Assembly: GCA_020629335.1 (NCBI GenBank) | Contig: JAHDDN010000024.1 | Location: 1-23,718, forward strand | DNA: 23,718 nucleotides | Reading direction: 5' to 3' | Origin: Chitinophagales bacterium | GTDB taxonomy: Bacteria > Bacteroidota > Bacteroidia > Chitinophagales > UBA2359 | In this document: one piece after another, positions 15,248 through 23,718 of the stretch | Layout of the letters: every line of letters begins with the position of its first letter | Position numbering within the stretch: position 1 is the first letter of the stretch | Notes under the pieces: generated by a model | The model's input: only the letters and a program-made list of their open reading frames with translations | The model's database searches: none | Told to the model about the DNA's origin: nothing | Program-made: the position numbers and the translations under genes

Positions 15248-16072
15248 GTGGAGTTAAGTGGAGTAAACATCATTCGGGAGCTCATTTCCTTTTTAGGAAG
15301 TGCTTTGAAGAATATACAACATCAATTGCCTATTCCAGAGCCAGTAAGCCCTGAGATTAATGATATCGTGCCAGTATGGCCTGACACGCCAGAAGGTTTT
15401 ATCCCACCCTCCGAATTATTGGGTAGCACTCACACCCTTTTATTTTACTTACTAATAGTGAGTATAGGAATCGTTTTATTTGTCAGGCAGCAGAATGGCA
15501 AATATTTTCAAACGATATACGATTCTGCTACTAATTTCAATTTATCCAACCAGTTATTTAGAGAGCAAGAATTTAGAGGAATCGGTATGCCGATCTTGTT
15601 GTTACTGAATAGTGTACTTTGTTTAGGCATGGCATTATTCTTGAGTTTAAAAAACTTCAGTAGTTTAGGGAGCGCACCGACCACTATATTATTAATAGGG
15701 TCTATCCTTTTTCTAGTATTGTGCTTCGCCTTTAGATATAGCACTCATAAATTATTGAATTGGATATTACCAGTTAAGCAGTATGTAGATGTTTACTTAT
15801 ACAATGTGTTTATTACTTACACAATGCTGGGTATGATCTGTCTGCCTTTGGTGATTATTGCTGCTTTTTCGCAAGTAATTTTGGTGAAAGTAGCATTAGG
15901 ATTAGTAGGTGTGTGTGTATTGTTAGCGGTGCTATATCGTATATATAGAGGAATGAAAATAGGAAGAGACACTATTTTAGCTAATAAGTTTCATTTTTTT
16001 TTGTACCTTTGCACCCTTGAAATCATACCCCTTTTATTCTTAGTCAAAGTTTTAAATGACTATATTATCTAA
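15248..16072 (+). CDS. DUF4271-type integral membrane protein
   Basis: This 274-residue inner-membrane protein has about six predicted helices, near 62-79, 113-134, 144-162, 186-207, 210-231 and 248-268. A proline-rich, hydrophilic N-terminus of about 60 residues (PIPEPVSPEINDIVP) precedes the first. No catalytic motif is visible. In Bacteroidota, DUF4271 genes are commonly next to the uroporphyrinogen-III synthase gene, as here, and that context supports the call. The start is GTG 15248, 43 bp after the Omp85 gene; no ATG near the N-terminus gives a better start. Function is unknown; a role linked to heme or envelope cannot be decided from sequence. Confidence 0.75.
   Translation: MELSGVNIIRELISFLGSALKNIQHQLPIPEPVSPEINDIVPVWPDTPEGFIPPSELLGSTHTLLFYLLIVSIGIVLFVRQQNGKYFQTIYDSATNFNLSNQLFREQEFRGIGMPILLLLNSVLCLGMALFLSLKNFSSLGSAPTTILLIGSILFLVLCFAFRYSTHKLLNWILPVKQYVDVYLYNVFITYTMLGMICLPLVIIAAFSQVILVKVALGLVGVCVLLAVLYRIYRGMKIGRDTILANKFHFFLYLCTLEIIPLLFLVKVLNDYII
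16004..16011 (+). promoter_or_regulatory. -7 box TACCTTTG for hemD, inside the DUF4271 coding end
   Basis: The sequence matches TAnnTTTG and is followed by GCACCC, a common context for Bacteroidota transcription starts. It lies 87 bp before the hemD start codon and inside the last codons of the upstream gene. A -33 partner is not obvious. It would let hemD be transcribed separately. Confidence 0.55.
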
Positions 16073-16097
16073 AAATTATTAACCCTACTTCCCTTAT

Positions 16098-16886
16098 ATG
16101 GAAATTATAGAAACTAAGCCTATTGTGGATAGAGAAATAAGATCTATACTGATATCTCAGCCGGCTCCTCCAGTTGGAGTACGTAGCCCATATGATGAGA
16201 TCGTCAAAAAACATGATATAAAAGTAGACTTTAGAGCATTTATTCACGTAGAAGGAGTAACACTCAAAGAGTTTAGAAAAAGCCGAATTAATCCATTGGA
16301 TTTTTCAGCTATAATACTAACAAGTAGAAATTCGATAGATCACTTCTTTCGAATTTGTGATGAATTAAAGATAAAGATGCCTCAAGAGATGAAGTACGTT
16401 TGTTCTTCAGAAACGGTAGCCCTTTACCTACAGAAATTTATCCAATATCGAAAACGAAAGGTCTCATTTGGCAATGGTAAGTCGAAAACACTTTACGATC
16501 TACTAAATAAGTATAAGAACACCGAAAAGTTCTTATTTCCTTGCTCGAATGTAAGAAAGGATGACATTCCTAACTTCTTAAAGGAGAATGGGTTTGATTA
16601 TGCAGAAGCTGTTTTCTACAAAACAGTAGCTAGCGATCTTTCCGACTTAGAGAATATATTTTATGATATGATTGTATTCTTTAGTCCAACAGGTTTAAAA
16701 TCCTTATTCGATAACTTCCCGAATTTTGAGCAAAATAACACACGAATTGCAGCATATGGAGAGTCTACCCGTAAAAAGGTAGAGGAATACAATTTGCGAT
16801 TAGATATAAAAGCGCCGTCGCCTGGAACACCCTCCATGACAGCGGCCATTGATAAGTACATCAAATTAGTCAATAAAGAAAAATAG
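16098..16886 (+). CDS. hemD: Uroporphyrinogen-III synthase
   Basis: This cytoplasmic tetrapyrrole enzyme of 262 residues cyclises hydroxymethylbilane to uroporphyrinogen III. The sequence shows the two-domain HemD pattern: ILISQPAPP near the start, FSAIILTSRNSIDHFF at about 69-84, a linker, then FLFPCSNVRKDDIPNFLKENG at about 150-170 (key residues only), YKTV, MIVFFSPTGLKSLFD at about 192-206, IAAYGESTRKKVEE and a C-terminal SPGTPSMTAAI. HemD proteins vary greatly in sequence, so these spaced motifs and normal length carry the call. It lies 25 bp after DUF4271 and has a likely private promoter inside that gene. It ends with a strong terminator. HemW in the same window is the other heme-related gene but is not in the same transcript. 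Confidence 0.87.
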   Translation: MEIIETKPIVDREIRSILISQPAPPVGVRSPYDEIVKKHDIKVDFRAFIHVEGVTLKEFRKSRINPLDFSAIILTSRNSIDHFFRICDELKIKMPQEMKYVCSSETVALYLQKFIQYRKRKVSFGNGKSKTLYDLLNKYKNTEKFLFPCSNVRKDDIPNFLKENGFDYAEAVFYKTVASDLSDLENIFYDMIVFFSPTGLKSLFDNFPNFEQNNTRIAAYGESTRKKVEEYNLRLDIKAPSPGTPSMTAAIDKYIKLVNKEK

Positions 16887-16918
16887 ATTACTAATCTATA
16901 TATCCAAAGATTGCATCC

Positions 16919-16959
16919 AAACTGCCAGCACTTTTACCAAAGGGCTGGCAGTTTCTTTT
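16919..16959 (+). terminator. Rho-independent terminator after hemD
   Basis: A perfect 11-bp stem (AAACTGCCAGC at 16919-16929 with 16944-16954) has a 14-nt loop and a T-rich tail. Confidence 0.87.
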
Positions 16960-16982
16960 TATAGCACTTCTCAAATAAATTT

Positions 16983-19052
16983 ATGTCAAAACCTAAATAC
17001 ACCAATCGACTAATAAAAGAAAGTAGCCCTTACTTACTCCAACACGCTCATAATCCAGTAGATTGGTATCCTTGGGGCGAAGAAGCACTCCAAAAAGCAA
17101 AACAAGAAGATAAGCCGATATTAGTCAGCATAGGCTACTCTGCTTGTCATTGGTGTCATGTAATGGAACATGAGTCCTTTGAAAATGAGCAAGTTGCAGC
17201 CTTTATGAATGAGCATTTCATCAATATCAAAATTGATAGAGAAGAAAGACCTGATATCGATCACATATATATGGAAGCCTTACAAGCCATGACAGGGCAA
17301 GGAGGATGGCCCTTAAACTGCTTTCTTACGCCTGACCAACTGCCTTTTTATGGTGGAACTTACTTTCCCCCTCAACAGATGTATAATAAGCCTGATTGGC
17401 TAACTGTATTGAGAAGCATCTCACGAGCCTTTAAAGAAAAAAGAGAGGAGATTGAAAAGCAGTCAGCTAATTTAGCAGATCATATTTCTAATAAGAGTGA
17501 GCGTTTTTTTAAAAGGCAAGATATCACTTTAATAGATGGTGAAAAGAACTTTGATCAGGATATATTTGAGGAAGCATATGGAGTAATTACGCCTTTAATG
17601 GATAAAACTAATGGCGGTTTTGGAGGAGCACCTAAATTCCCATCAAGTATGAGTTTAGCTTTTTTATTGCGATATCATCACTATACAGGGAATCAAGAAG
17701 CTTTATCTCATGCTTTATTCTCTATTAATAAAATGATCGACGGAGGAATTTACGATCATCTTGGAGGTGGATTTGCTCGTTATACTGTTGATAATGCCTG
17801 GTTGGTTCCTCACTTTGAGAAGATGCTATATGATAATGCCTTATTGGTTAGTTTGATTGCGGATGCATATAAGGTAACAAAGAGTACAAGATATGAAGAA
17901 GTTATTCGCCAGAGCTTGGCATTTATTGAGCGGGAAATGATGTCTGAAGAAGGCGGCTTTTATGCTTCCTATGATGCTGATTCAGAAGGAGAAGAGGGAA
18001 AGTTTTATGTTTGGCAAGAATCAGAAATAGATGGCATATTAAGTCCTAAAAACGCCTCGATATTTAAATTGTTTTATGATGTTAGCAGTGGCGGTAATTG
18101 GGAGCATAAAAATATTTTAAACAGGAATGAAAGCGATGAAAGTTTCGCTAAAAATAACCAGCTTAGTTTAATTGAACTCCAATCTATTTTAGAAGATTCC
18201 CGTCAGAAACTATTTGAATATAGAACAAAACGTGTAAAGCCAGCTTTAGACGATAAAATACTTTTGTCTTGGAATGCGTTAATGAATACCGCTTATACCA
18301 AAGCGTATGAAGCAATAGGAGAAGAGCATTATTTAGAAATGGCCAAACAGAATATGGATTTTCTGTTAAGTAGATTTAAGCGAAAAGATGATGCCACCTA
18401 TTATCATACCTATAAGGAAGGCCTAGGGCGATTTCCTGCATTTATAGATGATTATGCTTTTTTGATAAAAGCCTTAATCGATTTATATGAAGTTAGCTTT
18501 GACGAAAAGTATTTAAAAGAAGCTTTTTCATTGACCTCCTTAGTCAGAAAGACTTTTATGGATCAAGAAGATTGTTTGTATTATTATACGTCAGAGACTC
18601 AAAAAGATATTGCCTTTAGGAAGAAGGAGTTTTTTGATAATGCAACTCCTTCGGCTAATTCAACGATGGCAGGAAATTTATTGCGTTTAGGAGTTCTGTA
18701 TGATGAAACAGCATGGATAACGGATGCCAATAAAATGCTGAAATTATTAGAGCCGACCATTCGCAAATATCCAAGTTCATTGGGTCGATGGGCGAATACT
18801 TTGATTGATTGGTCGCATTCGTATAATGAGATAGCAGTCATAGGAGAAGTGGCGCATAAAAAAGCAAGTGCATTACATGCTTATTTTATACCCAATCGAA
18901 TATTGTTGGCAAGCGAAAGTGAAGATACAAAATTAAGCTTATTGCAAAACCGTTATGTGCAAGGTCAAACGCTTTACTATCTTTGCCGAGATCATGCTTG
19001 CCAAATGCCAGTTGAAGAGACTTCAGAATTGTTAGACCTCTTAAAAGAGTAG
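16983..19052 (+). CDS. YyaL/DUF255 (SSP411-like) thioredoxin-domain protein
   Basis: This 689-residue protein has the full length expected of the family and no signal peptide, so it is probably cytoplasmic. Residues about 1-165 are the DUF255 thioredoxin-like domain, with the family's opening [21 protein letters not shown] and the C55-H-W-C58 motif in [10 protein letters not shown] (the opening segment lies at about 8-28). [14 protein letters not shown] and GGTYFPP are also hallmarks. The rest resembles an (alpha/alpha)6 toroid of the type seen in sugar epimerases and glycoside hydrolases, with [38 protein letters not shown] and [12 protein letters not shown]. The biochemical function of this widespread family is not settled. 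It begins at ATG 16983 after the hemD terminator and no terminator is evident downstream. Base composition is like the neighbours. Confidence 0.92.
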   Translation: MSKPKYTNRLIKESSPYLLQHAHNPVDWYPWGEEALQKAKQEDKPILVSIGYSACHWCHVMEHESFENEQVAAFMNEHFINIKIDREERPDIDHIYMEALQAMTGQGGWPLNCFLTPDQLPFYGGTYFPPQQMYNKPDWLTVLRSISRAFKEKREEIEKQSANLADHISNKSERFFKRQDITLIDGEKNFDQDIFEEAYGVITPLMDKTNGGFGGAPKFPSSMSLAFLLRYHHYTGNQEALSHALFSINKMIDGGIYDHLGGGFARYTVDNAWLVPHFEKMLYDNALLVSLIADAYKVTKSTRYEEVIRQSLAFIEREMMSEEGGFYASYDADSEGEEGKFYVWQESEIDGILSPKNASIFKLFYDVSSGGNWEHKNILNRNESDESFAKNNQLSLIELQSILEDSRQKLFEYRTKRVKPALDDKILLSWNALMNTAYTKAYEAIGEEHYLEMAKQNMDFLLSRFKRKDDATYYHTYKEGLGRFPAFIDDYAFLIKALIDLYEVSFDEKYLKEAFSLTSLVRKTFMDQEDCLYYYTSETQKDIAFRKKEFFDNATPSANSTMAGNLLRLGVLYDETAWITDANKMLKLLEPTIRKYPSSLGRWANTLIDWSHSYNEIAVIGEVAHKKASALHAYFIPNRILLASESEDTKLSLLQNRYVQGQTLYYLCRDHACQMPVEETSELLDLLKE

Positions 19053-19185
19053 TATAAAAGACATAAAAAGTATTTTTTAGGTGGTAATTAGTGATATTAT
19101 TTCCAAATAGATAATTAGAACGAAGAATTTTAACTAATTTTAAGGGGCTTACTCAATATTCCATTACTTTTTAAGTTATAGTTCT

Positions 19186-20175
19186 ATGAAAAAAGGTATT
19201 AGAATAAAGAGCCTTTTAAGTTGTTTCGGATTATTTTTATTGACTTATAGTTTATCTGCTCAACAAGTAGTTCAGTATAGTCAATATTTATTCAATCAAT
19301 TATCGTATAATCCAGCTTATGCAGGCGCATACGATGGTATTCAACTTACAGCAGCTTTGCGCAAACAATGGTTAGGTTTGGAAGGTAGCCCTTTCAGCCA
19401 AAATGTAAATGCGCATTTACCAGTTCCATATTTAAATAGTGGAGTTGGTATTTTGATAGAAAATGATATATTGGGAGCAGAAAGAAACACAAGTTTGTAT
19501 CTTTCTTATTCTTATCAAATTTTTCGTTCACAAAGAGTAAAAGCAGCCTTAGGAATTAATGCGGGAATTTTACAGAAAAATATAGACGGATCTCAGCTAA
19601 TTTCTCCAGATGGTATTTATGATGTTTCTATAGATCATCAAGACGCAATAATATCAAATACTGGACAAGGAAATATGCAGCCTGATGCAGGTGTGGGAGT
19701 TTATATGGAAGGAGAGAAATGGGATTTAAGCTTGTCTGTTCAACAGCTTTTAGGTTTAAATTATATGATTAGTGGTTTGGAAGGAGATGCATTAATTAGG
19801 CAAGATAGAAGTTTTTATTTTTCAACTAGCTATGAATTTAAATTAGGATATACTATTTCCCTTAGACCTTCGTTATTACTAAAGTCTAACTTAAAGAGCG
19901 TTCAGTCAGAAGGGGGAGTTATTTTAAAATATAACGATTTTGTAGAGTTTGGGGTTGCTTTTAGAGGATATAAAGCAAATACCTTTGATGCAGTTATTGG
20001 AATGTTAGGTGTTAACTTATCAGAAAATATACGAATCGGATACTCTTATGATGTTGGAATTTCGAGTTTAAGAACAAGTCATAGTGGTTCACATGAATTA
20101 GTTATTAACTACTTGTTCTCTAATTTATTTAATACAAAAGGAGGAAAAGTCATTTATAATCCAAGATTTTTATAA
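19186..20175 (+). CDS. PorP/SprF-family type IX secretion membrane protein
   Basis: This 329-residue outer-membrane beta-barrel protein has a signal peptide of about 26 residues (cleavage near LSAQ). The mature start QYSQYLFNQLSYNPAYAG is the diagnostic PorP/SprF motif (about 30-47), followed by LRKQWLGLEGSPFSQ. The family partners with the type IX secretion apparatus, and SprF-like members help secretion of specific adhesins in gliding bacteria. Its place just before gldK is a common arrangement in Bacteroidota. The start is ATG 19186; 133 bp separates it from the previous gene, with no clear promoter box. Whether it is the core PorP or a cargo-specific paralogue cannot be told from this window. 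Confidence 0.92.
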   Translation: MKKGIRIKSLLSCFGLFLLTYSLSAQQVVQYSQYLFNQLSYNPAYAGAYDGIQLTAALRKQWLGLEGSPFSQNVNAHLPVPYLNSGVGILIENDILGAERNTSLYLSYSYQIFRSQRVKAALGINAGILQKNIDGSQLISPDGIYDVSIDHQDAIISNTGQGNMQPDAGVGVYMEGEKWDLSLSVQQLLGLNYMISGLEGDALIRQDRSFYFSTSYEFKLGYTISLRPSLLLKSNLKSVQSEGGVILKYNDFVEFGVAFRGYKANTFDAVIGMLGVNLSENIRIGYSYDVGISSLRTSHSGSHELVINYLFSNLFNTKGGKVIYNPRFL

Positions 20176-20211
20176 TTTTACATAAAAAAAGAATAATAGG
20201 AGACTTTACTT

Positions 20212-20227
20212 TATATTTGTAGCTTTG
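20212..20227 (+). promoter_or_regulatory. Tandem -7 boxes upstream of gldK
   Basis: TATATTTG (20212-20219) is followed directly by TAGCTTTG (20220-20227); both fit TAnnTTTG. The likely start of transcription is 5-8 bp after whichever box is used, giving a leader of about 75-85 nt before gldK. No good -33 element is visible. It suggests gldKLM has its own promoter apart from the sprF-like gene. Confidence 0.5.
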
Positions 20228-20309
20228 ATAATTTTGTAACTTGAAGTAAAAAAATTACATTTACAAAACACGAAGAGAAGCACTCAAAAAATTTAATAAA
20301 CAGACACTT

Positions 20310-21572
20310 ATGAAACGGATCGCACTGCTTTCTGCATTGTTTCTGGGCTTATTAGCAATGTATGGTTGTAAGTCAAATACCTCTAACGGGGAATTGATGG
20401 GTATACAAGATAGACCTGAAACGGGAAATATTAACCCATTTGGGATGGTTTATGTCCCTTCAGGTACTTTTACAATCGGACCTAGTGATCAGGATGTTAA
20501 TAATACTCTTGTTCAACGGGCAAAATCCATCTCTATTCAGGGATTCTATATGGATGATGCCGAAATTTCAAATAATGAATATCGTCAATTTGTCAATTAT
20601 GTACGAGATTCGATAGGTCATGCTAATCTGGGGCACTATATTGATACCGAAGATGGCCGCCAAATAATTGATTGGTCATACGAGATTGATTGGGCATCAG
20701 ATTCTGAAGATGCATCAGCTCTAACAAACATGTATCACAATGACGATGACTACTTCGGCAAACAGTTAAATGCTGGAGAATTAATTTACAAATACAAATG
20801 GTACTCTTGGAAAGACGCAGCGTCGAGAGTTAATCGACAAGCCGATGAAAGAGATGTATTTATGAAAGAAAAAGAAGTTCCTATCTATCCAGACACTCTT
20901 TGCTGGATTCACGACTTCTCTTATTCCTATAATGAGCCAATGACAAGAAACTACTTCTGGCACCCATCTTTTGATGATTATCCAGTAGTTGGTGTTAATT
21001 GGTTCCAAGCCAATGCCTTCTGTGCATGGAGAACTAAATTCTGGAATGATTTCCAAAGAGATAATGGTCAAACTATGGGAGAAGACTTCCGTTTACCGTT
21101 TGAGCACGAATGGGAATACGCCGCAAGAGGCGGTCTGGAAAATGCTCCTTACCCTTGGGGTGGTCCTTACGTAAGAAATAGTCAAGGTTGTATATTGGCT
21201 AATTTCAAGCCAGGTAGAGGGAATTATCCAGAAGATGGTGGTTTTTACACTGTCCCTGTTTATTCTTACCATCCAAATGAATATGGTCTTTACAATATGT
21301 CAGGTAATGTTGCAGAGTGGACTTCTTCTGCTTTCTTCGAAAATGCCTACTCATTTGTTCATGATCTTACACCAGACATCCGTCGTGATGTAGAAGAAGA
21401 TGATGCTGTTACGCTTAGACGTAAAGTGATTCGTGGTGGATCTTGGAAAGATGTAGCATATTATATCCAGACAGGTACAAGACATTGGGAGTATGCTGAC
21501 ACCTCTAAATCTTATGTAGGTTTCAGATGTGCACTTACCTTCTTAGGACGTTCAATGTCTGACTTTAAATAA
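20310..21572 (+). CDS. gldK: Gliding/type IX secretion lipoprotein GldK (PorK)
   Basis: This 420-residue lipoprotein forms, with GldN/PorN, the periplasmic ring under the outer membrane in the type IX machine. The N-terminal signal ends in a lipobox-like LAMYGC with C20 as the lipidated cysteine. The rest is a formylglycine-generating-enzyme (SUMF1) fold: FGMVYVPSGTFTIGPSD, MDDAEISNNEYRQF, YPVVGVNWFQANAFCAWR, LPFEHEWEYAARGG, YNMSGNVAEWTSS and VIRGGSWKD ... VGFRCAL. The paired catalytic cysteines of true formylglycine enzymes are not seen in the C-terminal part, which fits a structural role, as is known for this family. It starts at ATG 20310, has tandem promoter boxes upstream and is followed 144 bp later by gldL. 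Confidence 0.95.
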   Translation: MKRIALLSALFLGLLAMYGCKSNTSNGELMGIQDRPETGNINPFGMVYVPSGTFTIGPSDQDVNNTLVQRAKSISIQGFYMDDAEISNNEYRQFVNYVRDSIGHANLGHYIDTEDGRQIIDWSYEIDWASDSEDASALTNMYHNDDDYFGKQLNAGELIYKYKWYSWKDAASRVNRQADERDVFMKEKEVPIYPDTLCWIHDFSYSYNEPMTRNYFWHPSFDDYPVVGVNWFQANAFCAWRTKFWNDFQRDNGQTMGEDFRLPFEHEWEYAARGGLENAPYPWGGPYVRNSQGCILANFKPGRGNYPEDGGFYTVPVYSYHPNEYGLYNMSGNVAEWTSSAFFENAYSFVHDLTPDIRRDVEEDDAVTLRRKVIRGGSWKDVAYYIQTGTRHWEYADTSKSYVGFRCALTFLGRSMSDFK

Positions 21573-21576
21573 TTCG

Positions 21577-21595
21577 CACTTTTTAGAAAAAAGTG
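21577..21595 (+). other. AT-rich hairpin in the gldK-gldL spacer
   Basis: CACTTTTT (21577-21584) pairs with AAAAAGTG (21588-21595) across a 3-nt loop, five bases after the gldK stop. It lacks a following T-tract. A weaker CCCC...GGGG structure (21633-21659) lies further on. Together they could stabilise the gldK mRNA end or partly attenuate transcription into gldL, but this is only a possibility. Confidence 0.35.
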
Positions 21596-21716
21596 ATCCT
21601 TTAATAGCAGTTCTTATTTTGAGTTTTTATGCCCCCTCTTTTAATTTTTAAAAATGGGGTACATAATATTCGTGTGTCTAAAATTAATTTCTTAACAAAC
21701 AAATACTTTATAAGCT

Positions 21717-22529
21717 ATGGCATTCTATAAATCAGCATGGTTTAAGTACTTCAAAAACTTCGTGATCGGTGTAGGGGCCGCATTCGTAATTATCGGTGCC
21801 CTTTTTAAGATCCTTCACTGGGAAGGTGCCGACCAAATTTTGATGTTTGCGATGTTCACAGAAGCATTCATCTTTGCATTACAAGGAATCTTACCTCCCG
21901 ATTCAGATTATTATTGGGAAAAGGTATATCCTGGATTGAACAAATACGACGGTTCAGTATCAGCTAAATTAGCTGCTGGAAAAGGAGCAGACAAAAAATC
22001 TGCTACTAAGAAACTGGATCAAATGTTTGACGATGCAAAGGTTGATCAACAATTAATCGACAGATTAGGTAGTAATCTTAGATCTTTTGGAGATAATCTT
22101 AATAATCTTTCTGACGTTTCTAGCGTGGCAAGTTCAACTAATGAATATGCAACACAGGCTAAGGAAGCAGCAGCAGCTTTAGGTCAAGTAAAAGACGCAT
22201 ATGCTAATGCAGCATCTGTCGCTTCTGATCTTTCTGCCGCATCTGAAGGTTCAAGAAAATATCACGAACAAGTACAACTTGCATCTAAAAATTTAGCACA
22301 GCTTAACGCTGTCTATGAATTGGAATTACAAGATACCAACAATCATCTTAAAGCAATGAACAAATTCTACGGGAATTTGACCAATGCTATTGAAAACCTT
22401 AACGAATCAGTGAATGATACGAAGGTATACAAAGATCAAATTGGTAAATTGTCGAAAAATTTATCTGCACTTAATAGCGTTTATGGTAACATGCTTTCTG
22501 CAATGTCTTCCGGCGCAAGTGGTAAATAA
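21717..22529 (+). CDS. gldL: Type IX secretion/gliding motor protein GldL (PorL)
   Basis: This 270-residue inner-membrane protein is the stator-like part of the proton-driven GldL-GldM motor. Two transmembrane helices lie at about 13-31 and 41-59, joined by the short KILHWEGADQ turn. The second helix contains E49 in FTEAFIF, matching the conserved membrane glutamate shown to be needed for motor function in Flavobacterium GldL. After the LPPDSDYYWEKVYPGL boundary, residues about 85-270 are cytoplasmic, rich in alanine, asparagine and charged residues, and probably helical or coiled coil. The start is ATG 21717. gldM begins 42 bp after the stop, so the two are almost surely co-transcribed. Confidence 0.95.
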   Translation: MAFYKSAWFKYFKNFVIGVGAAFVIIGALFKILHWEGADQILMFAMFTEAFIFALQGILPPDSDYYWEKVYPGLNKYDGSVSAKLAAGKGADKKSATKKLDQMFDDAKVDQQLIDRLGSNLRSFGDNLNNLSDVSSVASSTNEYATQAKEAAAALGQVKDAYANAASVASDLSAASEGSRKYHEQVQLASKNLAQLNAVYELELQDTNNHLKAMNKFYGNLTNAIENLNESVNDTKVYKDQIGKLSKNLSALNSVYGNMLSAMSSGASGK

Positions 22530-22571
22530 TTTGGGGACTAAATTAATTGTTAACTGAAAAAACATTAAGAA

Positions 22572-23718
22572 ATGTCAATTCCTAAGGAACCCCGGCAGCA
22601 GATGATTAACATCATGTACTTGGTATTAATCGCACTGCTAGCCCTCAACGTTTCCAACGAAATCCTTAACGCATTCAAGCTCCTCAATGACGGTATAGAT
22701 ACTTCTAAAAAATCAGCAGCCGAAAAAGTAACCAGTACTTTAGCTGGTTTTAAAGCTCAAGTTGAAAAAGATGGTGGCGAAGGTCAAGCTTATCTTGATG
22801 CCGCTACTCAATCTACTGAAATTACAGCAGCATTCAACTCTTTTGTTGATGAATTAAAGTTAGGTGTTATTGATAAAAGTGGCGGCTATAAATTAGACGA
22901 TGCTGGCAATGTCATGAATGATTTCAATGGTAACCCAATCATTAAAAGTTTATCTAATCAAGAAGGGCCCTCTCAATATATGGTCAAAATTGATAAGAAA
23001 GCTTACGAATTAAAGGATAGAATTGAGCAGACACGTAATCAATATGTTTCTCTACTTGATCCTTTAATTGAACAAGAGACGAAAGAAGGTACTAAAACTA
23101 GATTATCTAAGTTGAAGGAAACTTTAGTAAGTAATTTACCACTTCGTATTGACCCTATTCCTGAAGATTCGAAAAAGCCAGATTGGGCTTATTACAACTT
23201 CTACCAAATGCCAACTATGGCCGTGGTGACGATGTTGAATAAATTCCAAAATGATGCTAAAAATTCTGAATCTTTAATGGTAGACGAGTTATTCGCATTA
23301 ACAGGTGCGGAAAAGATCGTTTTCGATCAATTACAAGCGAAGATCGTACCTAATGCAAGAAAATTCATCGTTGGTGAAGAGCTAGAAGCAGATATCTTCT
23401 TGGCAGCAACTAGTAGCCAGTCTAATCCATCTATCTCTGCTGGAGGTAGAGGCTTATCAGTTACTAATGGTGTCGGTACTTACAAAACGAAGATTACCGC
23501 TCCTGGTAAGAAAACATTGAACTATACAATTACAGCAAAGGATGGATTCGGTAAAACACAATCGTACACAGAGAAATTTGAGTATGAAGCGGTGAATCCA
23601 CCAGATCACGTACCTTTGGTGTCAGCAGATAAAATGAACGTTTTCTACATCGGTGTACCTAACCCTGTTACAGCAGGTATCGCAGGTATTCGTGATGACT
23701 TAGTTAAAGTTTCTATGT
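22572..23718 (+). CDS. gldM: Type IX secretion/gliding motor protein GldM (PorM), 5' part
   Basis: This is the first 382 codons of the gene; the frame is still open at the window end. GldM spans the inner membrane once and reaches through the periplasm to the GldK/GldN ring. The start MSIPKEPRQQMINIMYLVL is typical. A short cytoplasmic tail has R8, close to the arginine that pairs with the GldL glutamate in characterised systems, then one helix at about 13-30 (LVLIALLALNVSNEIL). The rest is the periplasmic region, beginning with the helical first domain (about 35-220) and then beta-rich domains (IVGEELEADIFLAAT, YKTKITAPGKKTLNY). The missing 3' part should hold the last domain or domains. gldN would be expected next, beyond the window. 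Confidence 0.95.
   Translation, partial: MSIPKEPRQQMINIMYLVLIALLALNVSNEILNAFKLLNDGIDTSKKSAAEKVTSTLAGFKAQVEKDGGEGQAYLDAATQSTEITAAFNSFVDELKLGVIDKSGGYKLDDAGNVMNDFNGNPIIKSLSNQEGPSQYMVKIDKKAYELKDRIEQTRNQYVSLLDPLIEQETKEGTKTRLSKLKETLVSNLPLRIDPIPEDSKKPDWAYYNFYQMPTMAVVTMLNKFQNDAKNSESLMVDELFALTGAEKIVFDQLQAKIVPNARKFIVGEELEADIFLAATSSQSNPSISAGGRGLSVTNGVGTYKTKITAPGKKTLNYTITAKDGFGKTQSYTEKFEYEAVNPPDHVPLVSADKMNVFYIGVPNPVTAGIAGIRDDLVKVSM

Noticed and set aside
20310..21572. Formylglycine-generating enzyme activity for the SUMF1-like gene
   Set aside because: The lipobox, the absence of the catalytic cysteine pair and the position before gldL and gldM identify it as GldK.

Overview
The window looks like a piece of a chromosome from a low-GC, gliding or type IX secreting Bacteroidota, possibly of the Saprospiria group (the group assignment is a guess). 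The evidence is a sprF/porP-like gene followed by gldK, gldL and gldM, two secreted proteins ending in type IX (Por) C-terminal sorting domains, TAnnTTTG-type -7 promoter boxes, no clear Shine-Dalgarno sites, and several GTG/TTG starts.

Layout. Positions 1-61 hold the tail of an unidentified gene and its terminator. Positions 536-4003 hold two paralogous secreted proteins with PKD modules (one and four copies), each with its own terminator, so probably separate transcripts. A GT2 glycosyltransferase (4106-4795) converges on a very large minus-strand gene (5246-8893) that fuses a degenerate peptidase-MA-like region, a TolB/WD40-like propeller, a charged linker and an Omp85-type barrel. A metallo-beta-lactamase-fold hydrolase (9069-9725) diverges from it. 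After an AT-rich gap comes a secreted glucosaminidase with LysM modules (10407-11690). HemW (11998-13122, minus) follows, then an Omp85 protein with POTRA-like repeats (13456-15204), a DUF4271-type membrane protein (15248-16072), uroporphyrinogen-III synthase (16098-16886) and a YyaL/DUF255 thioredoxin-like protein (16983-19052). The window closes with the type IX secretion and gliding locus: PorP/SprF-like protein (19186-20175), GldK, GldL and the first 382 codons of GldM, which runs off the end.

How they fit together. GldL/GldM form the inner-membrane motor, GldK the periplasmic/outer-membrane ring lipoprotein, and PorP/SprF a partner of the outer-membrane machinery. The two PKD proteins are typical cargo of this machine. 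The remaining genes are mostly envelope biogenesis (two Omp85 barrels, glucosaminidase, glycosyltransferase) and heme supply (HemW, HemD).

The least explained part is a dispersed, modular repeat of about 225-230 bp present four times between 99 and 13429, always between genes. All copies share a 134-138 bp core that can be closed by an identical 8-bp long-range stem. Two copies carry a nested hairpin whose inner arms differ in sequence but stay complementary. The short reading frames it generates are not conserved between copies, so it looks like a structured non-coding element, either a MITE-like mobile repeat or a transcribed RNA. No tRNA, rRNA, CRISPR array, transposase gene or prophage gene was seen.
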